The notes: a model not told the origin generated them from the letters alone. 44,665 nucleotides of DNA from Porticoccaceae bacterium (GCA_902557735.1 CACEBC010000017.1:1-44665), one strand, 5' to 3'. Shown: positions 17,015-26,383, counted from the first letter of the stretch. Program-made: numbers and translations.

Positions 17015-18768
17015 TTAGGATTTTCTGGAGCGATCAGCGAAGCATTCAGTCTGTACATAGTTGTAATTATATTTTTATGATTAGGGTTTTTTTTAAGGCC
17101 TTGTGCCCATGCCTGCCTTGCCAAATCTTTATCTCCCATATGCCAATAGATTTCGCCTAAATGTGCTGCAATCTCTGGATCTGGCATCATTGTCATTGCT
17201 TTTTTAATGTAGTGGAGTGCTTTTTTAATTTCACCTTGCTTGAATAAGACCCACCCCATACTGTCAATGATTGCTGCACTATCAGGCTGAAGCAAATAGG
17301 CTTTATAGATTAGATCATAGGCCTCATGAAAACGGTTTGTGTGCAGGACCATCGAATAACCTAGGGCATTTAGTGCCGAGGCGTTTTCAGGGTCTTGGTT
17401 TATAATAGTTCGCAGATCATTTTCCATGTCATTGAAGTTTCCCAACCGCTCTGCAATCATTGCTCTTGCATACAATAGATTTTTATTTTGAGGCGCTTTC
17501 ATTAAGCCCATTGTGAGTACATTAATTGCTTCTTTTTCTTGTTTTGCTCTAACCAGCAATTGCGCCTCTAATTCAAACAGAGGGATCGCTTGCGTTGGAA
17601 TAGTTTGCCGCAAACGAGACACGTATAGCCTTGCTGAAGAAAAATTAAAACCTTTTGAAAGCAATTCAACGCTGCGTGATACTGCCATCAGGAAATGTTT
17701 ACCGCTGTTTACCCTCGCATAGTAGTGAAGGGCAGCGCTTTCCTCCCCCTTATTTTCAGTTATGACACCTAGATGGAAGAGCGCATCTTGTGAGAAACGC
17801 TCAGAGGTAATTAAATCCCTGAAATGAGGGTAGGCGAGATCTGGTAGATCTTGGTCCAGATATAGTAGTGCCAGTAAATATTTTATCTCTTGATTTTCCG
17901 GAATAGATAAGTGCAACAGTTCAAATTGGTGGAGCGCCTCTTTGCGATCGTAATCGGTCAACAATCTGGCATATTGAATGCGTAATTTGTCATTGGAGGG
18001 GGTTTTCTGAAGAGCTTCCCGTAGCACACTTGAAGCCTCATCGATCTTTTTCTGTGAATCCAGCACTTGGGCGAGAAGCGAAATGCCACGCGGATCATTA
18101 CTCGATTTTTTGAGAAAATCTTTTATCACTGATTCGGCTTCTTCAAAGCGATCACTCTTTTGAAGCAGCAAGGCAATAGCTAGTTGACTGATATGCTCTC
18201 TGTCTGGGGCAATAGAGATTTGCTCATAAGAAGCGATTAATGAACTGACCTGTTCTTTTGACCCTGCCTCAGCCATGGTTGTGACTGCAAGAAATACCTC
18301 ATCGTTATTCTCTTTTCTTGCGACCCATACCGCATAAGGCAATGCACTGATGGGGTCCCTCAGAAGCGCATAGGATTGTATAACCGCTTTATGTGCCTTG
18401 ATGCTTTCTGGATTGATCTCCAACCATAACTTAGCCAAGGCGAGACTCTGATGGGACTGTCTCAGGCTGTGCGCGATTCCAAAAGCCATTTCTGCAATTG
18501 CCGCGTCCCGCGTTTCTTCTGCTTGCGCTGAGTATTTAGCAAGAGCAGTTTCATACTGTTGGCGCATTAGCGCAATATCTCCTACCAACAGGTCATACAA
18601 TGCACCATCTTTAAAAGGTTTGATCTTTTCTAAAGAGTTCGAGCCTATCTCTATCGCATCGGCGGTTAGTTCGGGCTCATTGGCAATTTTAATAAGATGA
18701 TTTGAGCACCCGCTGATCAGCAGGCAAAAAGAAAGCACAGTCGCGTTTATTTGGCTAATCTTTTCCAT
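17011..18768 (-). CDS. TPR-repeat lipoprotein, LbcA-like
   Basis: A 585-residue protein with a signal peptide and lipobox LISGC (Cys21) followed by a series of TPR-like helix pairs. Clear units include EIAAHLGEIYWHMGDKDLAR, NASALNALGYSMV and AAIIDSMGWVLFKQGEIKKA toward the C terminus. In Pseudomonas the gene at this exact position, between hemA and lolB, encodes LbcA. LbcA is the outer-membrane TPR lipoprotein that activates the periplasmic protease CtpA. Position and architecture suggest the same role, but no ctpA is visible here. It is divergent from hemA and overlaps lolB by 4 bases. The ribosome binding site is weak. Confidence 0.8.
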   Translation of the reverse strand: MEKISQINATVLSFCLLISGCSNHLIKIANEPELTADAIEIGSNSLEKIKPFKDGALYDLLVGDIALMRQQYETALAKYSAQAEETRDAAIAEMAFGIAHSLRQSHQSLALAKLWLEINPESIKAHKAVIQSYALLRDPISALPYAVWVARKENNDEVFLAVTTMAEAGSKEQVSSLIASYEQISIAPDREHISQLAIALLLQKSDRFEEAESVIKDFLKKSSNDPRGISLLAQVLDSQKKIDEASSVLREALQKTPSNDKLRIQYARLLTDYDRKEALHQFELLHLSIPENQEIKYLLALLYLDQDLPDLAYPHFRDLITSERFSQDALFHLGVITENKGEESAALHYYARVNSGKHFLMAVSRSVELLSKGFNFSSARLYVSRLRQTIPTQAIPLFELEAQLLVRAKQEKEAINVLTMGLMKAPQNKNLLYARAMIAERLGNFNDMENDLRTIINQDPENASALNALGYSMVLHTNRFHEAYDLIYKAYLLQPDSAAIIDSMGWVLFKQGEIKKALHYIKKAMTMMPDPEIAAHLGEIYWHMGDKDLARQAWAQGLKKNPNHKNIITTMYRLNASLIAPENPK

Positions 18769-18941
18769 ATCGATATTTTCGCGGATATTTTGGTCTAAAA
18801 CAATGATTGCTAGATCTTTGCCACTTAAAGAGGACTTATCTGGTCGCTCGCAGTATTGTCGAATAAGAGAGTGGCGCGTGACTGAAACTGTCCGAGTTAT
18901 AATCTTTGGGAAACTTATGTAATTTGCGCCGCACTCAATAA

Positions 18942-18947
18942 TATAAT
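18942..18947 (+). promoter_or_regulatory. Candidate -10 element of hemA
   Basis: A perfect TATAAT lies about 34 bases before the hemA start region in the 200-base divergent gap with the TPR gene. No good -35 is found at 16-18 bases, so this may depend on an activator or be incidental. Confidence 0.35.
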
Positions 18948-18980
18948 ACGTATTAAAAAGAACTCTGAACCTTGCAAGGA

Positions 18981-20240
18981 GTGCTAAAGATTATAGTTTT
19001 TGGTCTCAATCACAAATCGGCATCCGTAGATTGTCGTGAGAAAGTTGCTTTTGCCCCAGAAACAATGGTGGAGCAGCTGAGAGATGCCGTCAATAAATTG
19101 GCTTTAGAGGAGGTGGTTATATTATCAACGTGCAACCGAACAGAGATTTACTTGGCCGGAGAAGTAAGCGATGACGCTATTGCTAGCTGGCTCGCATCAG
19201 CTAGAAAAATTCAACCAGCAGAGATCGAAGATCACTACTATTGTTACAGAGGACTTGAGGCGCAAAGACAGTTAATCAAAGTAGCAAGCGGTATGGATTC
19301 TCTAATTTTGGGCGAACCACAGATTTTTGGCCAAATAAAATCTGCTTATGCTGTAGCACTTGAAGCCGGGACGGTTTCAGCGCAGTTAAACCAATCATTT
19401 CAGCATGCATTTGCTACCGCTAAAAGAGTCCGCACAGAGACAGCGATAGGCCAAAATCCCGTGTCAGTGGCATATGCTTCCGTGATTTTGGCTGAGCAGA
19501 TCTTCTCTCGTCTTGAGTCTTTGAGTGTTTTGTTGATCGGTGCAGGAGAGACTATTGAATTAGTCGCAAAGCATTTGAAACAAAAAAATGTTGGTTATAT
19601 TTCTGTCGCAAATCGGACCCTAAGTAGAGCAAAAAAAGTTGTAGGGCATTATGCGTCAGAAGCGATTCTTCTATCTGATATTCCTGATCGGTTGCACTTG
19701 GCCGATATAGTAATTTCCTCGACAGCCAGCCAGTTGCCAATTTTAGGCAAAGGTGCAGTTGAATCCGCGCTTAAAAAACGCCGCAATAAACCAATGTTTT
19801 TGGTGGATATTGCTGTGCCAAGGGATATCGAACCAGAGGTAGAATCGCTTCCAGACATCTACTTGTATACCGTAGATGACCTGAAAGGTGTTATAAAGGA
19901 AAACATTCGTGCAAGGGAATCCGCAGCTGATATTGCGAATGATATCGTCGAACAAGAGTTAGACAGTTGGGTAAGGCTAAAAAGGGAATCTTCGGTGGTT
20001 GATACTATTCGGGCATTTCGAACCAGCGTTGAGAACATTCGCGATATTGAGGTGGAAAAAGCGTTTAGTGCAATTGAGCGCGGACACGGTGCAAAAGAGG
20101 TCATTGATACGTTAGCGCGCAACCTGACAAATAAACTTATGCATAAGCCAACCGCGCGTTTGAAACTTGCTGGTGAGGAAGGTCGCGATGATACAATACA
20201 CGCGACCCATGAGCTTTTCGGCTTGAAAGATACTAAATAA
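18981..20240 (+). CDS. hemA: Glutamyl-tRNA reductase
   Basis: This 419-residue enzyme reduces glutamyl-tRNA to glutamate-1-semialdehyde, the first step of C5 heme synthesis. GLNHKSA opens the catalytic domain. The nucleophilic Cys51 is in LSTCNRTEIY, LILGEPQIFGQIK follows, and the NADPH-binding segment is VLLIGAGETIE. A C-terminal helical dimerisation domain completes it. With the GTG at 18981 the cysteine lands within one residue of the E. coli Cys50. A TTG at 18972 is also in frame. The only clear Shine-Dalgarno (AAGGAG, 18976-18981) overlaps the GTG instead of preceding it, so the true start is uncertain. The next gene, prfA, follows in the conserved hemA-prfA-prmC order. Confidence 0.96.
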   Translation: MLKIIVFGLNHKSASVDCREKVAFAPETMVEQLRDAVNKLALEEVVILSTCNRTEIYLAGEVSDDAIASWLASARKIQPAEIEDHYYCYRGLEAQRQLIKVASGMDSLILGEPQIFGQIKSAYAVALEAGTVSAQLNQSFQHAFATAKRVRTETAIGQNPVSVAYASVILAEQIFSRLESLSVLLIGAGETIELVAKHLKQKNVGYISVANRTLSRAKKVVGHYASEAILLSDIPDRLHLADIVISSTASQLPILGKGAVESALKKRRNKPMFLVDIAVPRDIEPEVESLPDIYLYTVDDLKGVIKENIRARESAADIANDIVEQELDSWVRLKRESSVVDTIRAFRTSVENIRDIEVEKAFSAIERGHGAKEVIDTLARNLTNKLMHKPTARLKLAGEEGRDDTIHATHELFGLKDTK

Positions 20241-20301
20241 ATGAATTGGTCAATCTGTAAGATTACCTCATGGCCTGGCACCATTGATTGGTAGACTATC
20301 G

Positions 20302-21384
20302 ATGAAAGACACTATTTTAGGAAAGTTGCAATTGCTGAAAGAGCGTTTTCAGGAGCTGGAAGTAATGCTTAGTGACGGCGAGATAGTAACAAACCAAACC
20401 AAGTACCGTGAGTTGTCAAAAGAGTATGCAGAGCTGGAACCTGTAGTGCAAAACTATGTCGCCTATCAAGCGGTTTTGGCCGATATACAGGCAGCAACTT
20501 TATTAGCCAAAGATCTGGATCGAGATATGCGTGAAATGGCTGAAGAGGAAATTCTTCAAGGAGAAGCTCGAAAGGACGAGCTTGAATCAATCCTTGCAAA
20601 ATTATTATTGCCTAGAGATCCTAATGATCACAAAAACGTGTTCTTAGAAATTCGAGCAGGTGCAGGTGGTGATGAGGCCGCTATCTTCGCAGGTGATCTA
20701 TTTCGAATGTATTATAAGTATTCTGAACGTCAGGGATGGTTAGTAGAAATTATAAGCGCTAATCATGGTGATCACGGGGGTTATAAAGAGATAATTACTC
20801 GAATTGAAGGCAGAGGAGTCTATTCTCGATTAAAATTCGAATCCGGAGCCCATAGGGTTCAGCGCGTTCCTGCAACTGAGTCTCAAGGTAGGGTTCACAC
20901 GTCAGCTTGCACAGTGGCTATACTTGCAGAGGCAGACGAGTCCGATGACATTGAAATCAGTAAGTCCGATCTTCGCGTAGATACGTTCAGGGCCTCCGGC
21001 GCGGGGGGACAGCATGTAAACAAGACTGATTCGGCGATTCGTCTGACACACATTCCGACCGGTATGGTTGTCGAGTGTCAGGATGAAAGGTCACAGCATA
21101 AAAATCGAGCCAAGGCAATGGCGGTTTTGCAGGCTCGCTTGAGCTCGTCGATGCGACAGGCACAAGTCAAGGACGAGGCAGACCATCGTCGCAGTCTAGT
21201 TGGTACCGGCGATCGTTCAGAACGCATAAGGACATACAATTTTCCTCAAGGTCGAGTAACTGACCACAGGATCAACTTAACTCTTTATAAACTTGGCGAG
21301 ATTGTTGAGGGAGCACTAGACGAATTGATTCAGGTGTTGGTAACTGAAAATCAGGCGGATCAATTGGCAGATTTATCTCATTAG
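20302..21384 (+). CDS. prfA: Peptide chain release factor 1
   Basis: A 360-residue class I release factor, full length. The codon-recognition tripeptide is PAT at 190-192 in RVPATESQG, which reads UAA and UAG and separates RF1 from RF2 (SPF). The GGQ motif at 235-237 ([16 protein letters not shown]) triggers peptide release. ATG 20302 (MKDTIL) aligns with other RF1 starts; the longer frame from TTG 20284 is not needed. It lies between hemA and prmC, whose product methylates the GGQ glutamine. Confidence 0.98.
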   Translation: MKDTILGKLQLLKERFQELEVMLSDGEIVTNQTKYRELSKEYAELEPVVQNYVAYQAVLADIQAATLLAKDLDRDMREMAEEEILQGEARKDELESILAKLLLPRDPNDHKNVFLEIRAGAGGDEAAIFAGDLFRMYYKYSERQGWLVEIISANHGDHGGYKEIITRIEGRGVYSRLKFESGAHRVQRVPATESQGRVHTSACTVAILAEADESDDIEISKSDLRVDTFRASGAGGQHVNKTDSAIRLTHIPTGMVVECQDERSQHKNRAKAMAVLQARLSSSMRQAQVKDEADHRRSLVGTGDRSERIRTYNFPQGRVTDHRINLTLYKLGEIVEGALDELIQVLVTENQADQLADLSH

Positions 21385-21390
21385 GATTCA

Positions 21391-22224
21391 ATGAATACAA
21401 TAGGCTTTATTCTAGAGAGACATTCGGACCTATGTGTCGTCAGCGATTCCCCGCTGTTAGATACAAAAATTTTACTGTGTCACGTTATTGAGTGCCCTCA
21501 AGAAAATTTGTATATGAACCAACAATATTGTTTAACATCACGTCAACTGTTAGCCTTTAATGAGCTTTTCAGACGTCGTCTCTCTGGGGAGCCAATAGCT
21601 TATTTAACCGGTTACAAAGGATTTTGGTCGCTGAATTTAAGGGTGTCAAAGTCAACACTCATACCTCGCCCGGAAACTGAGTTGTTGATTGAGAAAGCAC
21701 TGGAATTGCCACTATTGGAGAACGCTAAGGTTTTGGATTTGGGCACAGGGTGTGGTGCTATCATCTTGGCTCTGTCCAGAGAGCGGCCAACTTGGGTTTG
21801 CACTGGTATCGAAATCCAGCGAGATGCTTTGAGGATTGCAGAGGCAAATCGCGCTTCGCACCATGTGAAAAATGTAAAGTTTTTGCATGGTGATTGGTAT
21901 CAGCCAGTTTTAGATCAGAAATACCATTTGATTGTTAGTAATCCACCCTATGTTGCAAATGGAGATAAACATTTATCAAACATGAACCTTCGCTTTGAAC
22001 CCAGATCAGCCTTAATATCAGGTGAGGACGGAATGAGAGACCTAACACATATTATCTGTAAGTCTCCCGAATACTTGCTAAATGGCGGCTGGATGCTAAC
22101 CGAGCATGGTAGCGAACAAGGACAGAAAGTAAGAAATCTCTATGAATCAGTCGGCTTTCTAGACGTCGCAACTTTTGCCGACTTAAGTGGCCTAGATAGA
22201 GTCACGCTCGGATGTGTTCCCTGA
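21391..22224 (+). CDS. prmC: Release factor glutamine methyltransferase
   Basis: A 277-residue SAM-dependent methyltransferase (HemK family). It methylates the Gln of the GGQ motif in RF1 and RF2. The catalytic NPPY is in LIVSNPPYVANGD. The SAM-binding glycine loop is VLDLGTGCGAIILAL near residues 115-129. The helical N-terminal domain contains GEPIAYLTGYKGFW, a well conserved lead-in, followed by IPRPETE. It starts six bases after the prfA stop and is almost certainly co-transcribed with its substrate gene. Confidence 0.97.
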   Translation: MNTIGFILERHSDLCVVSDSPLLDTKILLCHVIECPQENLYMNQQYCLTSRQLLAFNELFRRRLSGEPIAYLTGYKGFWSLNLRVSKSTLIPRPETELLIEKALELPLLENAKVLDLGTGCGAIILALSRERPTWVCTGIEIQRDALRIAEANRASHHVKNVKFLHGDWYQPVLDQKYHLIVSNPPYVANGDKHLSNMNLRFEPRSALISGEDGMRDLTHIICKSPEYLLNGGWMLTEHGSEQGQKVRNLYESVGFLDVATFADLSGLDRVTLGCVP

Positions 22225-22437
22225 AATCTGCGCTCTTGGTCTAAGCGCGGAAAACATGGATCATTGGGAAATTTTGAGTGATAACAATAAAGCTTGGCCC
22301 TTTAATCTGGGCGATTGACACTGCCGTAGGGAGCCCATCAGCATGAGCCCATCGAGATTTGACCAGAAAACATTTGATATTACTAATTCAGTTCTGGCCA
22401 AACCTGTTATTATAGAGATGCCTCCTAATCTCAGAGT

Positions 22438-23742
22438 TTGCTTACTAATGAATCCAAAAAAAGCGTACCTAACTTGATTGAACAGAAAGCAGTGAGTGAC
22501 GTGCCCGATCGAGAAGCGCAAAAGCTAGAGAGGCTCAGTGGTCGAGAATCGAAAAACGTCAACTCGAAACCCAAGCAGTCAGTGGTTCGAAATGAGCATG
22601 CCAAAAAGCATTTTAGTGATTTTGAGTTACCTCCTCAGCTCATGAAAGGTCTCTCATCTCTCGGATTTGTGCACTGCACACCTATCCAATCGGAATCGCT
22701 CCCGTACGCGCTAAATGGGAAAGATATCGTTGGCAAGGCGCAAACCGGCACTGGTAAAACAGCCGCCTTCCTCACCTCTATTATCGCAGACCTGGTCAAT
22801 CACTCAATTGACGAAGAACGCTTTATAGGCGAAGCGCGATCATTGATATTGGCACCTACTCGTGAGTTGGCAATGCAAATTTCCTCAGATGCTCGAGACT
22901 TGGCGAAATATACCGATCTTGCAGTGCATACGCTTGTGGGAGGGATTGATTACTCCAAACAGCTGAGACTTTTGGAAAAAAAGCATTGCGATATTTTGGT
23001 TGGAACACCGGGAAGACTATTGGATTTTGCAAATAATAAGGATATTCACCTCGATCAATTGGAAATACTAGTCATTGATGAAGCAGATCGGATGCTAGAC
23101 ATGGGGTTCATCCCACAGGTAACGAGATTGGTCCGTTTGACTCCCAAAAGACACGACCGGCAAACAATGTTGTTTTCCGCTACCTTTTCTCCCGAGGTTG
23201 AGCGTCTTATTCAGCGTTGGACCAATTCCCCGATAAAGGTGGATATAAAAGCTGAGCAAGTTGCTACCGATACAGTCGAACAAAAGGTGTACATTACGAC
23301 GGGTGAAGAGAAATTTGGTCTTTTGATTGACATCCTGAAAGATCACAGTGTCGATAGCGTGATGATCTTTGCCAATCGAAGAGATATCTGCCGCAATCTA
23401 TATGACAAATTGCGAGAAAAAGGTTTCAAAGTAGGAATGTTATCCGGCGATGTTCCCCAACTCCGTCGCATTAAAACGCTCGAAAATTTCAAAAACAGGG
23501 TGACCAAAATATTGGTTGCGACTGATGTTGCGGGTAGAGGTATACACGTTGATGGCGTTAGCCACGTGATAAATTATACCCTCCCTGAGGAGCCGGAGGA
23601 CTATGTTCATCGCATTGGTCGAACGGGTCGAGCAGGCCAAACTGGGACTTCAATAAGCTTTGCCTGCGAGGACGATGGGTTTTTACTGGAACCGATAGAA
23701 AAACTGATTGATACCAAACTAATGTGTACTATGCCAGATTAA
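22438..23742 (+). CDS. DEAD-box RNA helicase, RhlB-like
   Basis: An ATP-dependent RNA helicase of up to 434 residues. Core motifs appear in order: Q motif CTPIQSESLPYAL, Walker A AQTGTGKTAAF, PTRELA, TPGR, VIDEADRMLDMGF, SAT, and then ATDVAGRGIHVDGV and HRIGRTGRAG. The pattern KDIVGKAQTGTGKTAAFLTS and the end SISFACEDDGFLLEPIEKLI are close to RhlB, the degradosome-linked helicase. A Lys/Arg/Ser-rich N-terminal extension of about 60 residues precedes the core, and there is no long basic C tail. The start is uncertain: TTG 22438, TTG 22474 and GTG 22492 are all in frame and none has a strong ribosome binding site. It could also be another RhlE/SrmB-type helicase. Confidence 0.88.
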   Translation: MLTNESKKSVPNLIEQKAVSDVPDREAQKLERLSGRESKNVNSKPKQSVVRNEHAKKHFSDFELPPQLMKGLSSLGFVHCTPIQSESLPYALNGKDIVGKAQTGTGKTAAFLTSIIADLVNHSIDEERFIGEARSLILAPTRELAMQISSDARDLAKYTDLAVHTLVGGIDYSKQLRLLEKKHCDILVGTPGRLLDFANNKDIHLDQLEILVIDEADRMLDMGFIPQVTRLVRLTPKRHDRQTMLFSATFSPEVERLIQRWTNSPIKVDIKAEQVATDTVEQKVYITTGEEKFGLLIDILKDHSVDSVMIFANRRDICRNLYDKLREKGFKVGMLSGDVPQLRRIKTLENFKNRVTKILVATDVAGRGIHVDGVSHVINYTLPEEPEDYVHRIGRTGRAGQTGTSISFACEDDGFLLEPIEKLIDTKLMCTMPD

Positions 23743-23848
23743 CTAGGCGCTCTATTTAACAAAGAAATCTTGATTTGGAGTAACCGTAAGGCCAAACTAT
23801 TGATAATTCAAGGATGGTGAGGGAAAGAAAACACGACTGTTTTTGCCT

Positions 23849-24328
23849 TTATCTTCCGACCAATTTTCTGGTAATACGTTGTTTTTCTCGCTCCCAATCT
23901 TTCTGTTTATCTCCCATTCTCTTGTCGTAAAGTGCTTTTCCTTTTGCAAGTGCAATTTCACATTTGACTAAGTGACCTTTCCAATAAAATGCTGTACACA
24001 CACTTGTGAAGCCTTTTTGGTTGATTCCAATTTCAAGAGATGTCAACTCCGTAGTCTTCAAAAGAAGTTTGCGATCTCTTTTCGGCTCAGTCTGAACGTG
24101 TTTCGAAGCATTTGACAAAGGGGAAATGTTGGTTCCCAAGAGCCAAGCCTCACCTTTTTTTACGACTACGTACGCATCATTTAAATTAATTCGCCCAGCC
24201 CGAAGGCTCTTTACTTCCCATCCAAGAAGCACTAGTCCTGCTTCGAATTTTGTTTCGATGAAATAATTATGTCTCGCCTTTCGATTAAGTGCTATTGTCT
24301 TGTTAACAGCTTTGTTTTTTTTGCCCAT
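23849..24328 (-). CDS. smpB: SsrA-binding protein SmpB
   Basis: A 159-residue partner of tmRNA in trans-translation, rescuing ribosomes stalled on nonstop mRNA. Recognisable parts are the N-terminal ALNRKARHNYFI, GWEVKSLRAGRINLNDAYV in the beta barrel, and the basic C-terminal tail (DWEREKQRITRKL) that enters the empty mRNA channel. Length and content match E. coli (160). No Shine-Dalgarno sequence lies before the ATG at 24328. Instead a perfect -10 element ends eight bases upstream, so the mRNA may be leaderless. It converges on the helicase gene. Confidence 0.98.
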   Translation of the reverse strand: MGKKNKAVNKTIALNRKARHNYFIETKFEAGLVLLGWEVKSLRAGRINLNDAYVVVKKGEAWLLGTNISPLSNASKHVQTEPKRDRKLLLKTTELTSLEIGINQKGFTSVCTAFYWKGHLVKCEIALAKGKALYDKRMGDKQKDWEREKQRITRKLVGR

Positions 24329-24335
24329 ATGCCAA

Positions 24336-24363
24336 ATTATACGATCGAAACTAAGATTGTCAT
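24336..24363 (-). promoter_or_regulatory. smpB promoter placing the transcript start at or next to the start codon
   Basis: On the minus strand ATGACA (24363-24358, five of six) and TATAAT (24341-24336, perfect) are separated by 16 bases. Only seven bases (TTGGCAT) separate the -10 from the ATG of smpB. The normal start point, 6-8 bases after the -10, therefore falls at 24330-24328, on or just before the start codon. Confidence 0.7.
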
Positions 24364-24504
24364 GGGTTTATTGATATTTAAAATTGGAGGATGTGGTTTT
24401 TGAATAAATCCGTTTATGTCGCGGGTCAAAGTTTGTATTTTGCTCTGAGGACATACTCGATATATTCAGATTGATTCGTCGAATTAGATTTTTGAGGGCA
24501 GTTT

Positions 24505-25920
24505 ATGAGTATTGACTCCAGAGGAATACATGGCATTTGGTTAAGTCGTTGGACGTTTATTATGGCTGCGACTGGTTCTGCAGTTGGGTTGGGCAATCTA
24601 TGGAAATTTCCATACGTCGTTGGAAATAACGGTGGAGGTGCCTTTGTTTTAATCTACTTTTTATGTATGTTATTAGTTGGTGTGCCAGTAATGATGGCCG
24701 AAGTCGTTTTGGGACGAGAGGGGCGAAATAGTCCGATAAATAGCATGAGTTATGTTGTAAAAAACAGTGAATGCTGTCAGGCATGGCAATTGATCGGTTG
24801 GATCGGAGTTTTAGCCGGACTTTTAATATTGTCTTTTTATGCAGTTATAGCCGGCTGGGGATTACATTATATTTTAGAAGTATTTAGCGGGAGCACAGTC
24901 GGAGTAGATGGCGAGTCAGCAGCCTTGTTGTTTGGGGATCTCACAAGTGATCCTGCAAAGTTAATAGTTTGGCAAACAATTTTTCTCGGCATGTGCCTGA
25001 CAGTGGTGTCTGGTGGTGTAAAAAAAGGTCTAGGCGCAGCGGTCGAGATATTGATGCCATTGCTTTTTATTATGTTAATAGTGATGCTGATTTATGCGAT
25101 TCTCGAGGGCAATTTTATCGCGGCATGCCGATTTTTATTTGAGTTCGATATTGCTTCGTTGTCATGGAGAGCTATTTTGGAGGCAATGGGTCTGGCGTTT
25201 TTCACATTAAGCATTGGTATGGGAGCGATAATGGCTTATGGTGCTTATATGCCTGCGGGCGTCAGTATTGGCAGGACCGTTTTAATTATTTCTGTGTTTG
25301 ATAGTCTAGTGGCGATCGTAGCGGGACTAATAATTTTTTCCATCGTTTTTTCAACGAGTGGAATAGAGCCGACTGCGGGACCGGGTCTTATGTTTATTAG
25401 TCTGCCCGTTGCATTTGGCAGTATGCCTGCTGGTCAAGTTATCGGGATCATATTCTTTGTTTTGGTAGTGATAGCGGCTTGGAGTTCGGCAATATCTTTA
25501 CTCGAGCCAGCCACGGCATGGCTTGTGGAGGCGACTGGTTTTACACGGTTCATGGCAAGCTTTTTGCTAATTGGTTTTGTGTGGTTTCTTGGGTTAGGAT
25601 CGGTGTTTTCATTTAATCTAGGGAGAGATTTCACACTAGCGGGTTTCACAATTTTCGATGGTCTTGATTTTATGACGTCAAATATTTTGTTACCCATTGG
25701 AGGCTTGGCTATATCGCTATTTGTGGGTTTTGTGATGAATAAAGACGCTTTGTTGAAACAAATGGTTGATTTAGAGGGATACTTATTGACCCTAAAAACG
25801 CCATCTTCTTGCAAGACATTATCACTCAGAGTGGGATGGGATTGGGTTCTTCGCTATGTGGCTCCGACCGCTATTGCGGCTATCTTTATTATGGGTATTT
25901 ATGACAATATGAGTTATTGA
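24505..25920 (+). CDS. Sodium-dependent transporter, NSS/SNF family
   Basis: A 471-residue Na+-coupled symporter of the LeuT/MhsT type with about 11-12 membrane helices. TM1 carries the Na+/substrate-binding unwound region in GSAVGLGNLWKFPYVVGNNGGGAF, near residues 27-50 of the protein. TM6 carries AFFTLSIGMGAIMAYGAY, and TM8 region AAWSSAISLLEP follows. Bacterial members import amino acids such as Leu, Trp or Tyr; the substrate here is not clear. GAGGG precedes the ATG by 6-7 bases. The gene is inserted between smpB and ratA, which are direct divergent neighbours in many gammaproteobacteria. Its stop is 7 bases before the ratA start, so it probably drives ratA too. Confidence 0.93.
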   Translation: MSIDSRGIHGIWLSRWTFIMAATGSAVGLGNLWKFPYVVGNNGGGAFVLIYFLCMLLVGVPVMMAEVVLGREGRNSPINSMSYVVKNSECCQAWQLIGWIGVLAGLLILSFYAVIAGWGLHYILEVFSGSTVGVDGESAALLFGDLTSDPAKLIVWQTIFLGMCLTVVSGGVKKGLGAAVEILMPLLFIMLIVMLIYAILEGNFIAACRFLFEFDIASLSWRAILEAMGLAFFTLSIGMGAIMAYGAYMPAGVSIGRTVLIISVFDSLVAIVAGLIIFSIVFSTSGIEPTAGPGLMFISLPVAFGSMPAGQVIGIIFFVLVVIAAWSSAISLLEPATAWLVEATGFTRFMASFLLIGFVWFLGLGSVFSFNLGRDFTLAGFTIFDGLDFMTSNILLPIGGLAISLFVGFVMNKDALLKQMVDLEGYLLTLKTPSSCKTLSLRVGWDWVLRYVAPTAIAAIFIMGIYDNMSY

Positions 25921-25927
25921 GGTGGCT

Positions 25928-26383
25928 ATGAACAATCAAATAAAACGTTCGGCACTCATTGATTACTCCCCAGATCACATGTTCGACTTAGTCAATGATG
26001 TTGAGAGTTATCCAGACTTCATAGATGGTTGTGTGGCCACAGAATTGCTGGAAAAAACCGAGCATCATGTGCTCGCCAAGATGTATCTAAAAAAAGCCGG
26101 GTTTGCCATCAAGCTTACCACAAAAAATATTTTGATTAGACCGTCAAAAATTATTCTTACTCTGGTAGATGGCCCCTTTGAAAGTTTCGAAGGGGAATGG
26201 ACTTTTACGGAGGTTGGCCCTGATGCTTGCAAATTGTCTCTTGATCTCAGTTTTCAACTCAACAACTCAATAGCGCGATTTGCGGCCTCAAAATTAATGA
26301 CTTTAGTTGCAAATGATCTTGTAAACGTTATTTGTTTTCGAGCGGCAAGATTATACGGGGATGCTAGTCCAGCTAATTCCTAG
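25928..26383 (+). CDS. ratA: RatA-like START-domain protein (polyketide cyclase/coenzyme Q-binding family)
   Basis: A 151-residue protein with the SRPBCC/START fold. Diagnostic features are SALIDYSPDHMFDLVNDVESYPDFIDGC at the N terminus, FESFEGEWTF in the middle and the C-terminal helix with SKLMTLVANDLV. In E. coli RatA (YfjG) is reported to block 70S formation; related Coq10 proteins bind ubiquinone, and either role is possible. ATG 25928 is preferred over GTG 25922 because GAGG is five bases upstream of it. The smpB-ratA-bamE-fur neighbourhood supports the assignment; rnfH (ratB), often next, is absent. Confidence 0.9.
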   Translation: MNNQIKRSALIDYSPDHMFDLVNDVESYPDFIDGCVATELLEKTEHHVLAKMYLKKAGFAIKLTTKNILIRPSKIILTLVDGPFESFEGEWTFTEVGPDACKLSLDLSFQLNNSIARFAASKLMTLVANDLVNVICFRAARLYGDASPANS

